Below are positions 7,737 through 15,318 of a DNA stretch of 42,372 bases, in pieces. The translations under genes and the position numbers were made by a program. The stretch is from Streptomyces sp. rh34 (GTDB taxonomy: Bacteria; Actinomycetota; Actinomycetes; Streptomycetales; Streptomycetaceae), in the NCBI RefSeq assembly GCF_002551245.1, contig NZ_NTGZ01000032.1, positions 1 through 42,372 on the forward strand, given 5' to 3'. The first letter of the stretch is position 1. Every line of letters starts with the position of its first letter. The notes below the pieces were generated by a model. It ran no database searches and was not told the origin of the DNA. It was given only the letters and a program-made list of their open reading frames with translations.

Positions 7737-8768
7737 ATGCTGCGCTGGAACGACGTACGCATCGCCATCCAGTCCAACTTCGGCACCCGCGTCGAACTGC
7801 GCCTCAACGACCCCGGCGAGTCCAGCATCGACCGCAAGCTCGCCGAGACCCTGTCGCCCGACGAGCCCGGGCGCGTCCTCACCGACGGAAAGCTCTTCGC
7901 CCAGGTGGCGCTCCCCCGTACGGACGGGATCGCCGACACGGCGGACCTCGGCGCGGTCCTGGAGCGCACGGCCCGTACGGTCCGGGCCACCTGGAGCGGC
8001 GAAGTGGCGCAGCCGGTACGGGTATTGCCACACCTTCTGGAGCCGCTCGCGCTGCCGGGCCCGGCAGCCGAGCCCACGCGCGTACCGATCGGGCTCGACC
8101 AGACGGCGCTCGCGCCCGTACTGCTCGACCTGTTCCAGCACGATCAGCACCTGCTGGTGCTGGGGGACAGTGAATGCGGCAAGACGAACCTGCTGCGGAC
8201 CGTCGCCCACGGCCTCATCGACCGGTACGGCGACGACGAGTTGGTGTTCGCCGTGATGGACCCGCGGCGCTCCTTGCGCGGTGCGGTCCCGGAGGAGTTC
8301 AACGGGGGATACGCGTACAACTCCAAGCTGTGCGCCGGGCTTTCGGCGGGCATCGCCACCGAGTTGGAGAAGCGCCTGCCCGACGAGAACGCCCGCCTGG
8401 AGGACCTGGAGCCCGGCAACTGGGGCACGGGCCCGCGCATTGTCGTCCTCGTCGACGACTACGACGTCCTCACGACGGCCGGGCAGTCCCCGCTGTCGGC
8501 GTTCCTCCCGTACATCCCCTCGGCGGTCGACATCGGCCTTCACTTCGTCCTGACGCGCCGGGTCGCCGGTGCCTCACGGGGCATGTACGAGCCGCTGGTG
8601 CAGGGCCTGCGGGAGTCGGGGGCCTCTGCGCTCCTGATGGCGGGCGACCGCAGCGAGGGCCAGCTGTTCCCCGGCGTGTACGCCTCCCAACAGGCGCCCG
8701 GGCGAGGTGTTTTCGTCCGCCGGGGCCAGCCGAACCGCCTGATCCAGACGGTGTACGCGCCGACGTGA
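7737..8768 (+). CDS. eccC: EccC C-terminal fragment (end of ATPase 2 and ATPase 3)
   Basis: This open frame is in the same phase as the upstream eccC part and starts at the first ATG after the TAA, 21 bp downstream. It encodes 343 residues: the end of domain 2 (RWNDVRIAIQSNFGTRVELRL) and all of domain 3, with Walker A GDSECGKT and a Walker B strand RIVVLVDDYDVL. In known EccC proteins the last domain binds the C-terminal signal of the EsxB substrate. No ribosome site precedes ATG 7737, so independent translation looks poor. Mycobacterial ESX-1 has EccC naturally split in two, but there the break falls between domains, not inside domain 2. Confidence 0.7.
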   Translation: MLRWNDVRIAIQSNFGTRVELRLNDPGESSIDRKLAETLSPDEPGRVLTDGKLFAQVALPRTDGIADTADLGAVLERTARTVRATWSGEVAQPVRVLPHLLEPLALPGPAAEPTRVPIGLDQTALAPVLLDLFQHDQHLLVLGDSECGKTNLLRTVAHGLIDRYGDDELVFAVMDPRRSLRGAVPEEFNGGYAYNSKLCAGLSAGIATELEKRLPDENARLEDLEPGNWGTGPRIVVLVDDYDVLTTAGQSPLSAFLPYIPSAVDIGLHFVLTRRVAGASRGMYEPLVQGLRESGASALLMAGDRSEGQLFPGVYASQQAPGRGVFVRRGQPNRLIQTVYAPT

Positions 8769-8850
8769 GACCCCTCGGCGCAGAACAGCGCCCGCCCGTG
8801 CACGCCCACCGCCGAACAGCGAAGGACCGGAAGGACCGGACGACCACTCC

Positions 8851-10269
8851 ATGACCAAGGACGTCATCGCTCTCACACCCCGTATGCCCGACCCGTGGGC
8901 CGTACTGGCGGGGCTGCTCTCCGGCGGCCCGGACAAGCTGGTGGGCACCCGGGGCGAGGGCGCGGTGATCCAGCTCTGCGACGCACAGGGCCGCCCGCTC
9001 GTCTCCGTGGAGGCGCCGCTGCTGGTCTCCGTGGAGGGCGAGGCCGAACGGCTGCTCGGGACCACGGCGCCACCGGTCCCGTACTGGTGGACGGAGGCCC
9101 GCGCCACCACGGGCGTCGCGGAGGCGGAGCAGCTCGCGGGCGCCTTCGCGACCCGGATCGCCGCGTTGGTGGGCGGCTCGGCCTGGCCGCCGGACGCGGC
9201 CGGGTCACTCGCCGTGGTGAAGACCGACGGCGTGAGCGTCGCGCCGGAAGCCGCCGCCGCGCAGCCCGCCATCGACGTGCTCACCGAAAAGGTCGCGGTC
9301 GTCATCCAGGACCGCCCGGTGGTGGCGATGACGGCCTGGCTGTCCGACGCCTTACGCGCGGCGGCGGAGGCGGGCCTCGGCCTCCAGATCGTCAGCCCGG
9401 CGGGCGCCACCCTCTCCCCCGCCGTACGGGACGCGCTGGGCGGCTGGCCGTCCCGCTGGATCGTCCAGGACGACCGGGACGGCTACTACGACGGTCTGAC
9501 GGGAGCCGTACTGCGCTGGCAGGACGGCGCGTTCGACCCGGTCCGCTCCCCCGACGCCACGGAGGACGACCCGCGCACCCCGGTGGCGGCCGTCTACCAG
9601 GTGGTCCACGACGCCGGTGACCGCCAACTGGGCCTGACCTTCCGCATGGTGCACCCGGCGGACGAGCGGCTGATGCTGGGCGGCGGCCTGGAGACGGTGT
9701 GGCGGGAGCTGACGGGCGAACCGCCGGCCGGCTGGGGCACTTCCGAACCGGCGAACCTCCCCTGGTCCCCCGCCCGCCTGACCGATGTCGCGTACGAGCG
9801 GGCGCCGGAGCCCACGTGGTTCGTCGTGGTCGGGAACCGCTCGCGACCGGGCATCGCGACCGTCCGCGTCACCCGGACGAAGGCGGGCGTGGAGGAGGAG
9901 GTCACGCTCGCGTTCGGCTACGGCGCCGACGAGGAACCTCCGCTGGACGCCCTGCCCGCGGCCGCCGAGGCGCTCGCCACGCGCCACCGCCTCCAGTCGA
10001 TGGTCGTACAACTGCGCAGAGCGCGCCGCGATGTGGCCGTACCGCCCCGCTTCGAGGGCCCGGGGGTCCCGCTGGCCTTCGTGCTGGGCGCGGAGGAGGT
10101 CCGCGCGATGCCGGGAGACCGGGCGCGACGCACGCCGCTGGCCGAGCAGCCGGTGCGGCTCGGCCCGAGAACGAGGCCGGCGCTGTACTACCCGCTGCCG
10201 GGGGACCCTTCGGATCTGGCGGGGTGGCGGGAGTTCGAGAGGCTGATGCGGCACCTCAAAGGGGCGTAG
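8851..10269 (+). CDS. DUF6177 family protein of Streptomyces T7SS loci (contains a TTA codon)
   Basis: The 472-residue protein begins MTKDVIALTPRMPDPWAVLA and resembles the DUF6177 proteins found beside WXG100 genes in Streptomyces. No transmembrane segment or catalytic motif is obvious, and its biochemical role is unknown. Start ATG 8851 follows the direct repeat GAAGGACCG GAAGGACCG, which offers AAGGA ribosome sites, though rather far upstream. Codon 168 (9352-9354) is TTA, the rare leucine codon read in Streptomyces by the bldA tRNA, so its full-length product may appear only late in development. It lies 82 bp after eccC and 169 bp before the esx pair. Confidence 0.75.
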   Translation: MTKDVIALTPRMPDPWAVLAGLLSGGPDKLVGTRGEGAVIQLCDAQGRPLVSVEAPLLVSVEGEAERLLGTTAPPVPYWWTEARATTGVAEAEQLAGAFATRIAALVGGSAWPPDAAGSLAVVKTDGVSVAPEAAAAQPAIDVLTEKVAVVIQDRPVVAMTAWLSDALRAAAEAGLGLQIVSPAGATLSPAVRDALGGWPSRWIVQDDRDGYYDGLTGAVLRWQDGAFDPVRSPDATEDDPRTPVAAVYQVVHDAGDRQLGLTFRMVHPADERLMLGGGLETVWRELTGEPPAGWGTSEPANLPWSPARLTDVAYERAPEPTWFVVVGNRSRPGIATVRVTRTKAGVEEEVTLAFGYGADEEPPLDALPAAAEALATRHRLQSMVVQLRRARRDVAVPPRFEGPGVPLAFVLGAEEVRAMPGDRARRTPLAEQPVRLGPRTRPALYYPLPGDPSDLAGWREFERLMRHLKGA

Positions 10270-10438
10270 GGACTTCCCGGGCCCTCACTGCAGCATTCTG
10301 GCTGATTGCAGATAGCAGGAATGACGCCAGGGTTGGTAAACAGGATGTGCGCACACTTACGCGCACGTACGCGTGCGCCCGTTCGATGTATGCGAAGTAT
10401 GCGATGCGTTCGATGCGTTCGATGTAACGGGGGATGTC
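10270..10438 (+). promoter_or_regulatory. Leader of the esx genes with hairpin and direct repeats
   Basis: This 169-bp gap holds a perfect 7-bp inverted repeat at 10361-10378 (GCGCACG, loop TACG, CGTGCGC) and a perfect 10-bp direct repeat GTTCGATGTA at 10381-10390 and 10417-10426, with the 9-mer GATGCGTTC twice between them. The GGGGG run just before ATG 10439 is the likely ribosome site. The esx genes are usually strongly and separately expressed, so a promoter is likely here; a regulator site or an mRNA structure are both possible. Confidence 0.5.
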
Positions 10439-10771
10439 ATGAAGTTCGACATGGGGGCGACGGTCCTGTCGAGGCTGTTGTCGGATTCGCAGGGTGCGAG
10501 TACGGATCTGGGGACGCTGATCCAGCAGCTGATCGCGGCGGCGGAGCCGTTGGAGGGGAAGTTCAACGGGGCGGGGAAGGTCGCGTTCGACGATTTCAAG
10601 ACACGTTCGGACGAGATCACGAAGGCGTTGAACGCGTCGTTGTCGGGGATCCTGGGCGGTCAGTCGGGGATGGACGCGGCGTTCGGTTCGGGTGATCAGG
10701 AGCAGGACGAGAACGCGAAGTCGCAGATGGCGTCGGCGAATTTCGACGCGGCGCGTTTCGGCGGCCGTTGA
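10439..10771 (+). CDS. esxB: WXG100-family protein, EsxB-like
   Basis: This 110-residue, helix-rich, cysteine-free protein begins MKFDMGATVLSRLL. It is the size of ESAT-6/WXG100 proteins, which are secreted by T7SS as four-helix dimers. The central turn is F42-N43-G44 (LEGKFNGAGKVAF), at the usual place of the Trp-x-Gly motif but with Phe instead of Trp. The C-terminal tail (QEQDENAKSQMASANFDAARFGGR) is long and flexible, as expected for a signal-bearing partner. Start ATG 10439 has a G-rich ribosome site. The paired EsxA-like gene follows after 59 bp. The EsxB/EsxA naming follows gene order and is tentative. Confidence 0.8.
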   Translation: MKFDMGATVLSRLLSDSQGASTDLGTLIQQLIAAAEPLEGKFNGAGKVAFDDFKTRSDEITKALNASLSGILGGQSGMDAAFGSGDQEQDENAKSQMASANFDAARFGGR

Positions 10772-10830
10772 AACCGGTCAGGTTGACGGCTCGGCCACAC
10801 TTTTTTGTCTTACGGGGAGTTGAAGGACTG

Positions 10831-11142
10831 ATGGCGGGCAGCGCGGATCGGCGTTCGTACGACACGGGGGCTTCGACGGAGGTGCAGGCGGCGCTCCAGG
10901 TGGTGATCGGCCGCTTGGAGCAGGTGATCACGGCGCGGGACACGCAGGTGAAGGCGGCGATGAACGACTTCGCGGCCGATGGCGTGGCCGATGAGTACCA
11001 CGGCAAGGAACTGCGGTGGAACGCGACGTCGCAGGAGGTGCGGAACATCATCCGGCTGCTGCGGACGACGTTGGAGAAGAACGACGGCACGGCCGCGCAG
11101 ACCCTAGCGCGGGCGAAGGCCGCGGTCGACGGCATCGGCTGA
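10831..11142 (+). CDS. esxA: WXG100-family protein, EsxA-like
   Basis: This 103-residue, mostly helical protein has the WXG100 size and a central turn at W63-N64-A65, a relaxed form of Trp-x-Gly. It has a heptad-like first half (VQAALQVVIGRLEQVITARD) and a second helix (VRNIIRLLRTTLEKND). ATG 10831 is chosen because GTTGAAGGACTG supplies an AAGGA ribosome site; the upstream open frame to 10768 overlaps the previous gene end. It is the likely heterodimer partner of the EsxB-like protein and a substrate of the EccC/EccD machine. Confidence 0.8.
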   Translation: MAGSADRRSYDTGASTEVQAALQVVIGRLEQVITARDTQVKAAMNDFAADGVADEYHGKELRWNATSQEVRNIIRLLRTTLEKNDGTAAQTLARAKAAVDGIG

Positions 11143-11219
11143 CCGCCGGGGTGATTCATGAATGCGCCCACCCCGTACGGGGTGGGCCGGTTGTGTTGTG
11201 CGTGCGTACGGGGGCGTGA

Positions 11220-11666
11220 ATGGTTGCGTGGGATATCAAACCGCAGGGTGTACAGGGCCAGCTGAAGGTGGTGGGCGGACACGCCGGTGAGCTGGAGGAG
11301 GCGCTCAACGCGCTGATGACGCACCTGTCCGAGGCGGCGGAAGCGGCGGGGACCGCCGTGCCGGGGGGCACGGAGGTGGGACAGCCGGCGGGCCCGGTGA
11401 TTCCGCGCCGGCAGGCCGGCCCGGTCGAGGCGCTCGTGGACACCCCGGCGATGACGGGTCCGGTGGCGGCGGCGCTGGGTGCGTACGTGACGGCGCGGCA
11501 GGCGCAGCTGAAGTCGATGTCCGAGCGGATCCAGGCGGCGGTGCTGGGTGCGGCGACGGCGACGAACGAGTACGTGGAGGGTGACCTCGACACCGCGAAG
11601 CAGGCGCAGGACGCGGCGAAGGCGGTCCGTCTGGACGTGCTGAAGGAACTGCGGGGTGGGAAGTGA
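11220..11666 (+). CDS. DUF6507 family protein, T7SS-associated
   Basis: The 148-residue protein begins MVAWDIKPQGVQGQL and is helical over its length with Ala/Glu-rich segments, much like an extended WXG100 protein; I associate it with DUF6507, found beside esx genes in Streptomyces. The start ATG 11220 is preceded by GGGGGCG. Its stop overlaps the start of the large toxin-like gene by 4 bp (GTGA), so the two are translationally coupled. Such small helical proteins next to T7SS toxins often act as targeting partners, but that role here is inferred only from size and position. Confidence 0.7.
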   Translation: MVAWDIKPQGVQGQLKVVGGHAGELEEALNALMTHLSEAAEAAGTAVPGGTEVGQPAGPVIPRRQAGPVEALVDTPAMTGPVAAALGAYVTARQAQLKSMSERIQAAVLGAATATNEYVEGDLDTAKQAQDAAKAVRLDVLKELRGGK

Positions 11667-14341
11667 GCGACAAGGAGCCGGTCGACCCGTCCGGCATTCC
11701 GGTGTTCACCGGGGATCTGGCGGTGCTGGGCCAGAAGGTGACCGCCCTGGCCGGGGACGGGGAGAACATCGCGTCGGCCGCGGGTGCCATCCACGGCAGT
11801 TTCGGCGGTCTGCAGGCCTTCTACAAGGCCCCGGAGGCCGATCAGCTGTTCGCGACGACACGACCGGTCGCGTACCGCGGGGACGCGCTGAAGTGGGACC
11901 TGGCGCGGATCACCGGCGCGCTCGGCGCGTATGCGGATGACGCGCAGCCGCTGGTGGCGAAGCTGAAGCGGCTCAAGCGGGAGGCTTCGGCCTTCGTGGA
12001 CGAGGCGGACGCGGACGACAAGTGGCGCGAGGACGGCGGTCTGGTCGAGGAGAACAACCGTCGCCGCGGGGAGATCGCCGAGACGTGGGCGGCGTTCCAG
12101 GCGGCGGAGCGCGCCTGCTACAACAAGATCATCGCGCTGGTGCCCGACGGCAAGCCGCTCAAGACCGACGACGGCTCCGGAGGCAAGGGCACGTACGGGT
12201 ACGACGCCGAGGTCCTGAAGCAGGCCAAGGGCCTGCCGTGGGGCGACCCGGTCAAGGAGTCCACACCCTGGTGGCAGGTCCACGAACACCTCTACGATTT
12301 CGGGAAGGGCTTCGTCGTCGACGGCGTCTGGGCCACGGTCAAGGGTCTGGGCACCCTTGCCGGGTTCGACGGCTGGGACGCCGCGAAACAGGCCTGGACC
12401 GGCCTGGGCAACCTCAGCACCGGCGTCATCCTCACCGTCGCCGCACCCCACGTCCTGTGGCTCACCCCGGAGGACAAGCTGCCGGGCTTCGCCCGCGACG
12501 CACGCAAGGCGATGACGGAGACCGGCAAGGCCCTCATCGCCTACGACCAGTGGGGCGAGAACCCGGCCCGCGCCGGCGGTGCGGTCACCTTCAACGTCCT
12601 GACGACGGTCTTCACCGGCGGCACCGGAGGCGCGGCCTCCGGCGCGGGCAAGGCGGCGATGGCGGCCAAGGCCCTGTCGATCGCGAACAAGGCTGGCCGC
12701 TACGCCGACCCGACGACGTACCTCTTCAAGGGCGCGAGCACCGGCCTCACCAAGATCAGCGACGTCATGGCCGGCCTCAAGGGCATGGGCAACGTCGAGA
12801 TCCCGCCACTGCCGCCGGGCGCGATCACTCTGCCGGACGGCGGGTTCAAACTCGCCGACGGCACCCTGCACCTGCCCGAGGGCGCGACGCTCCCGGACGG
12901 CGCGTTCGAGATCCCGAGGAACTCGGTCAAGCTCCCGGACGGCGCGGAGATCCCCGCCGGAGCGATCGACCTGGGCGACGGCGTGGTCCACCTCCCCGAA
13001 GGCATGGCCCCGCCCGCAGGCTCCCTGCCGATCCAGGAAGGCGCGCTCAAACTCCCCGAAGGCACCACCGCCCTGCCCGAGGGCACCCTCCGAGGCACCG
13101 ACAAGGACGGCAACATCGTCCACGTGGACCGCGAGGGCAACATCCTCGGGGAAGACGGCACCCTCAAGCAGCACCACACCGCCGCCCACCGCGAGAACCC
13201 GACGGACGGCGCTTCCGTCAGGACGGACGCGGACACCCCCCTCCCCCGCACACCAGCAGAACAGTCGGCCCTGGTCGGCACGGGCACACGCGGCGGCAGC
13301 GACACGGTACGGCTGGGCTCGGACCTGGGCGACGCGGGGCGGATCGGCGACGACCTCGGCCGGACGGGCGACAACGCAGCGAGTCCGAACAGGGCACCGG
13401 GCGGCACCGCGAACAACCTGCCGACCAACAGCGTGGACAGCTCTCGTCCTACTGGCAGCAATTCAGGCGACGCCGTCAGCCATTCCGCAGGGGCCCGCGA
13501 CGAGCGTCCCGACGGCCTTGCCGCGCATACGGGGCCGCCTCACCCCGACACACACAGCCCCTCCGGAGGAGCTCACGAGGGCGGCCCCGGAGGAGGTGAT
13601 CGCCACTCGGGCAACAACCCTGGCTGGCCCAGCGGTGAAACACCCGAGCTGCCGGGGCCTCGGCACGGTGACGGTCCCGTGCCCTCTGGTGAGCCGCAGC
13701 CCTTTGAACGCGGAGGTAAGACCGAGAGGAGAATTCGGGAGAACCTGCGAGGCTCAAAGGTGAAGCCAGGCGACCTGGACAAGGCCCTGGCCAACCTGGC
13801 AAGCCACCCGGCGGGCGGAGAAATAGCAAATTTGCTCGCCTCGGGTCGGTTCCAAGGCCTTCCGAACTACGACCAGGTTGTATCCAGTTTCACCCAGAAG
13901 AACGCCATGTCCGGCGGCATCGAGCAGCTCCGCCTTGGGCGAATGCTGCAGGAGAATGGCGTTGCAGACATCAGCTTCGAGATCAAAAGTGACATAGAAA
14001 TCAGCCCGGGGGTGATGACCGGCCCGAGAACAGACATGGACGTCATGGCTCGTGCCCACGACGGCAGGATCTACGGATATCAATTCAAAGAAGTTCTGAA
14101 TCCGAAGAAAGCCGCCAGTAAAATGTGGCAAAACATCGGTCAACTCGCCGACTCCAATGCGGATGTGAAAGTGTACGTAGTTGACACGAAGGGTACTCTC
14201 GCGGACATGATGGAATCCGGCATCGAGAAGGACCTGAGCCGGATCCACTCCGAACGCGGCGTGATCGTCGTGCTACGCGTGGAGGATGGAACGCTAATGT
14301 ATCCGCCGGGCGCGAACTTCATGCCAGGAGGACGACCTTGA
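11663..14341 (+). CDS. Large T7SS-linked polymorphic-toxin-like protein with candidate PD-(D/E)xK nuclease tip
   Basis: The 892-residue protein starts at GTG 11663, overlapping the previous stop. Residues 1-150 are helical and resemble a T7SS-targeting (WXG100-like) domain. Residues about 220-330 contain hydrophobic and Gly/Ala-rich stretches typical of pre-toxin regions. Residues about 380-480 carry a repeat of LPDG/LPEG-type units (LPDGGFKLADGTLHLPEG and others). Residues 490-680 are a disordered Thr/Pro/Gly/His linker. The C-terminal 210 residues differ sharply in GC and contain D791-M-D793 followed by Q807-F-K809-E, a D-x13-Q-x-K arrangement with flanking strands (YGYQFKEV, VKVYVVD) as in PD-(D/E)xK nucleases. 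The nuclease call is inference from motif spacing. Confidence 0.75.
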   Translation: MSDKEPVDPSGIPVFTGDLAVLGQKVTALAGDGENIASAAGAIHGSFGGLQAFYKAPEADQLFATTRPVAYRGDALKWDLARITGALGAYADDAQPLVAKLKRLKREASAFVDEADADDKWREDGGLVEENNRRRGEIAETWAAFQAAERACYNKIIALVPDGKPLKTDDGSGGKGTYGYDAEVLKQAKGLPWGDPVKESTPWWQVHEHLYDFGKGFVVDGVWATVKGLGTLAGFDGWDAAKQAWTGLGNLSTGVILTVAAPHVLWLTPEDKLPGFARDARKAMTETGKALIAYDQWGENPARAGGAVTFNVLTTVFTGGTGGAASGAGKAAMAAKALSIANKAGRYADPTTYLFKGASTGLTKISDVMAGLKGMGNVEIPPLPPGAITLPDGGFKLADGTLHLPEGATLPDGAFEIPRNSVKLPDGAEIPAGAIDLGDGVVHLPEGMAPPAGSLPIQEGALKLPEGTTALPEGTLRGTDKDGNIVHVDREGNILGEDGTLKQHHTAAHRENPTDGASVRTDADTPLPRTPAEQSALVGTGTRGGSDTVRLGSDLGDAGRIGDDLGRTGDNAASPNRAPGGTANNLPTNSVDSSRPTGSNSGDAVSHSAGARDERPDGLAAHTGPPHPDTHSPSGGAHEGGPGGGDRHSGNNPGWPSGETPELPGPRHGDGPVPSGEPQPFERGGKTERRIRENLRGSKVKPGDLDKALANLASHPAGGEIANLLASGRFQGLPNYDQVVSSFTQKNAMSGGIEQLRLGRMLQENGVADISFEIKSDIEISPGVMTGPRTDMDVMARAHDGRIYGYQFKEVLNPKKAASKMWQNIGQLADSNADVKVYVVDTKGTLADMMESGIEKDLSRIHSERGVIVVLRVEDGTLMYPPGANFMPGGRP
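14326..14340 (+). promoter_or_regulatory. Strong ribosome site deciding a TTG start
   Basis: AGGAGG at 14326-14331 lies 6 nt before TTG 14338 and sits inside the last codons of the toxin gene. It supports TTG as the true start of the next gene and implies tight translational coupling between the two. Confidence 0.85.
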
Positions 14342-15318
14342 TCGCCAGCACACCGATCGCTCAATGGAATTGGGGCGACCGCGGTCACGACACCGACTTG
14401 ATCCACGAGGCGGTCCGCAGGTTTTCGGCCACCCTTGAGGTTCTCGACCGTCACCGTCTCGGAACACCGCACAGGGGTCAGGTTTCCGTCAAGATTCCGG
14501 AGCCAGGACACAGGAGCTTCCTAACCCAGCAGGAATACCCAGTCACCAGTGCACTTTTGGACAGCATAAAAGAAAGCGCAAGGACGGGAGACGTCGGCAC
14601 GGTGGAGATGTTCACATCGTGCGACGGCGTCCTGGAAACAGAAGATGGACCCGTAACGACAGAAGGGCTCTTCACTGTCTCTGTGGACGTATCCGAAAGT
14701 TACTTCACTGTAACGCTGGCGACATTTTCAGACGCTTGGATGCAATACGACCTCAAAGGCAAAGAGAACGATTCTCTATTCCGATTGAATCGACCACGCC
14801 TCGAGGAGCTCCTGAAAGATATTTCAGTAGCACTAAAAACAGAAGTGGATCCAGACGATCCATCCCGGCTGGGTATCGCTACCGATGAAGGGGTGGAAAA
14901 CCACTTCGAGGACGATGGATCCGCGTCCAATGTGTGGATTCGCTTCGAGATCCCTCAGCGAAACAGCACTTTCAGCCACACTCCGCCTTTCCAGTCAACG
15001 TACAAGCGCGAGGCCACCGGCCGGGTTTCCTACCTTCCCGTGCACGGCGAGAATAAGCTTCTAGGCTACTTGTGGGCATCGGATGCTGAAGGAGCCGCTA
15101 GCTTTGAGCCATGCGATGATGCCGATCTAGCCGGATATCATGCAGGTCTGGCATGGCTGGAGAAGCTACATGAAGCTTTCGAGCGTGGCCTGACGCCCTC
15201 GGCAGCCCTGGAGAGCTTCAGGGATTCTCCGACTGACAGAACGGCAGGACATATTGCAGGTGAACCACCGACTGCGACGGACGAGTTCTGGGTTCTCCGG
15301 AGAATGGCCGGCGAATAA
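14338..15318 (+). CDS. Low-GC protein of unknown function, candidate immunity/partner of the preceding toxin
   Basis: The 326-residue protein starts at TTG 14338, overlapping the toxin stop by 4 bp and preceded by a perfect AGGAGG. It has no signal peptide or membrane span, so it should be cytoplasmic. It seems to have two parts: about residues 1-200 (acidic, beta-rich, with FTVSVDVSESYFTVTLATFSD), and about 205-326 (SYLPVHGENKLLGYLWASD, then a helical AGLAWLEKLHEAFERGL and closing DEFWVLRRMAGE). Base composition is far below the neighbourhood: 14701-14760 has 29 G+C of 60. Overlap with a toxin-like gene and shared low GC suggest immunity. At 326 residues it is large for that, so a chaperone or unrelated passenger remains possible. 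Confidence 0.6.
   Translation: MIASTPIAQWNWGDRGHDTDLIHEAVRRFSATLEVLDRHRLGTPHRGQVSVKIPEPGHRSFLTQQEYPVTSALLDSIKESARTGDVGTVEMFTSCDGVLETEDGPVTTEGLFTVSVDVSESYFTVTLATFSDAWMQYDLKGKENDSLFRLNRPRLEELLKDISVALKTEVDPDDPSRLGIATDEGVENHFEDDGSASNVWIRFEIPQRNSTFSHTPPFQSTYKREATGRVSYLPVHGENKLLGYLWASDAEGAASFEPCDDADLAGYHAGLAWLEKLHEAFERGLTPSAALESFRDSPTDRTAGHIAGEPPTATDEFWVLRRMAGE

Larger units (their letters stand above)
4776..8768 (+). pseudogene. eccC: eccC (T7SS FtsK/SpoIIIE ATPase) interrupted by one in-frame stop codon
   Basis: Read through, this is a complete EccC of 1,330 codons: an N-terminal membrane anchor and three FtsK/SpoIIIE-like ATPase domains, with Walker A motifs GATGSGKS (residues 489-496), GGPQSGKT (844-851) and GDSECGKT (1130-1137). 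Codon 980 is TAA (7713-7715), 26 residues after the Walker B aspartate of domain 2. The frame then continues without shift as GIHVVAGMLRWNDVRIAI, which matches the normal family continuation, so a single base change from TAC (Tyr) is the simplest origin. EccC is the motor that recognises and drives Esx substrates, so the break should cripple secretion unless it is read through, is a sequencing error, or the two parts work together. Confidence 0.85.

Noticed and set aside
6210..8543. 777-residue open frame on the - strand opposite eccC
   Set aside because: Antisense shadow. It shows only that the base composition keeps frames open, and gives no support to a second gene at the eccC break.
11156..13189. 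677-residue open frame on the - strand opposite the toxin gene
   Set aside because: High-GC antisense shadow; no family features, and the + strand frame has clear domain sequence and coupled neighbours.
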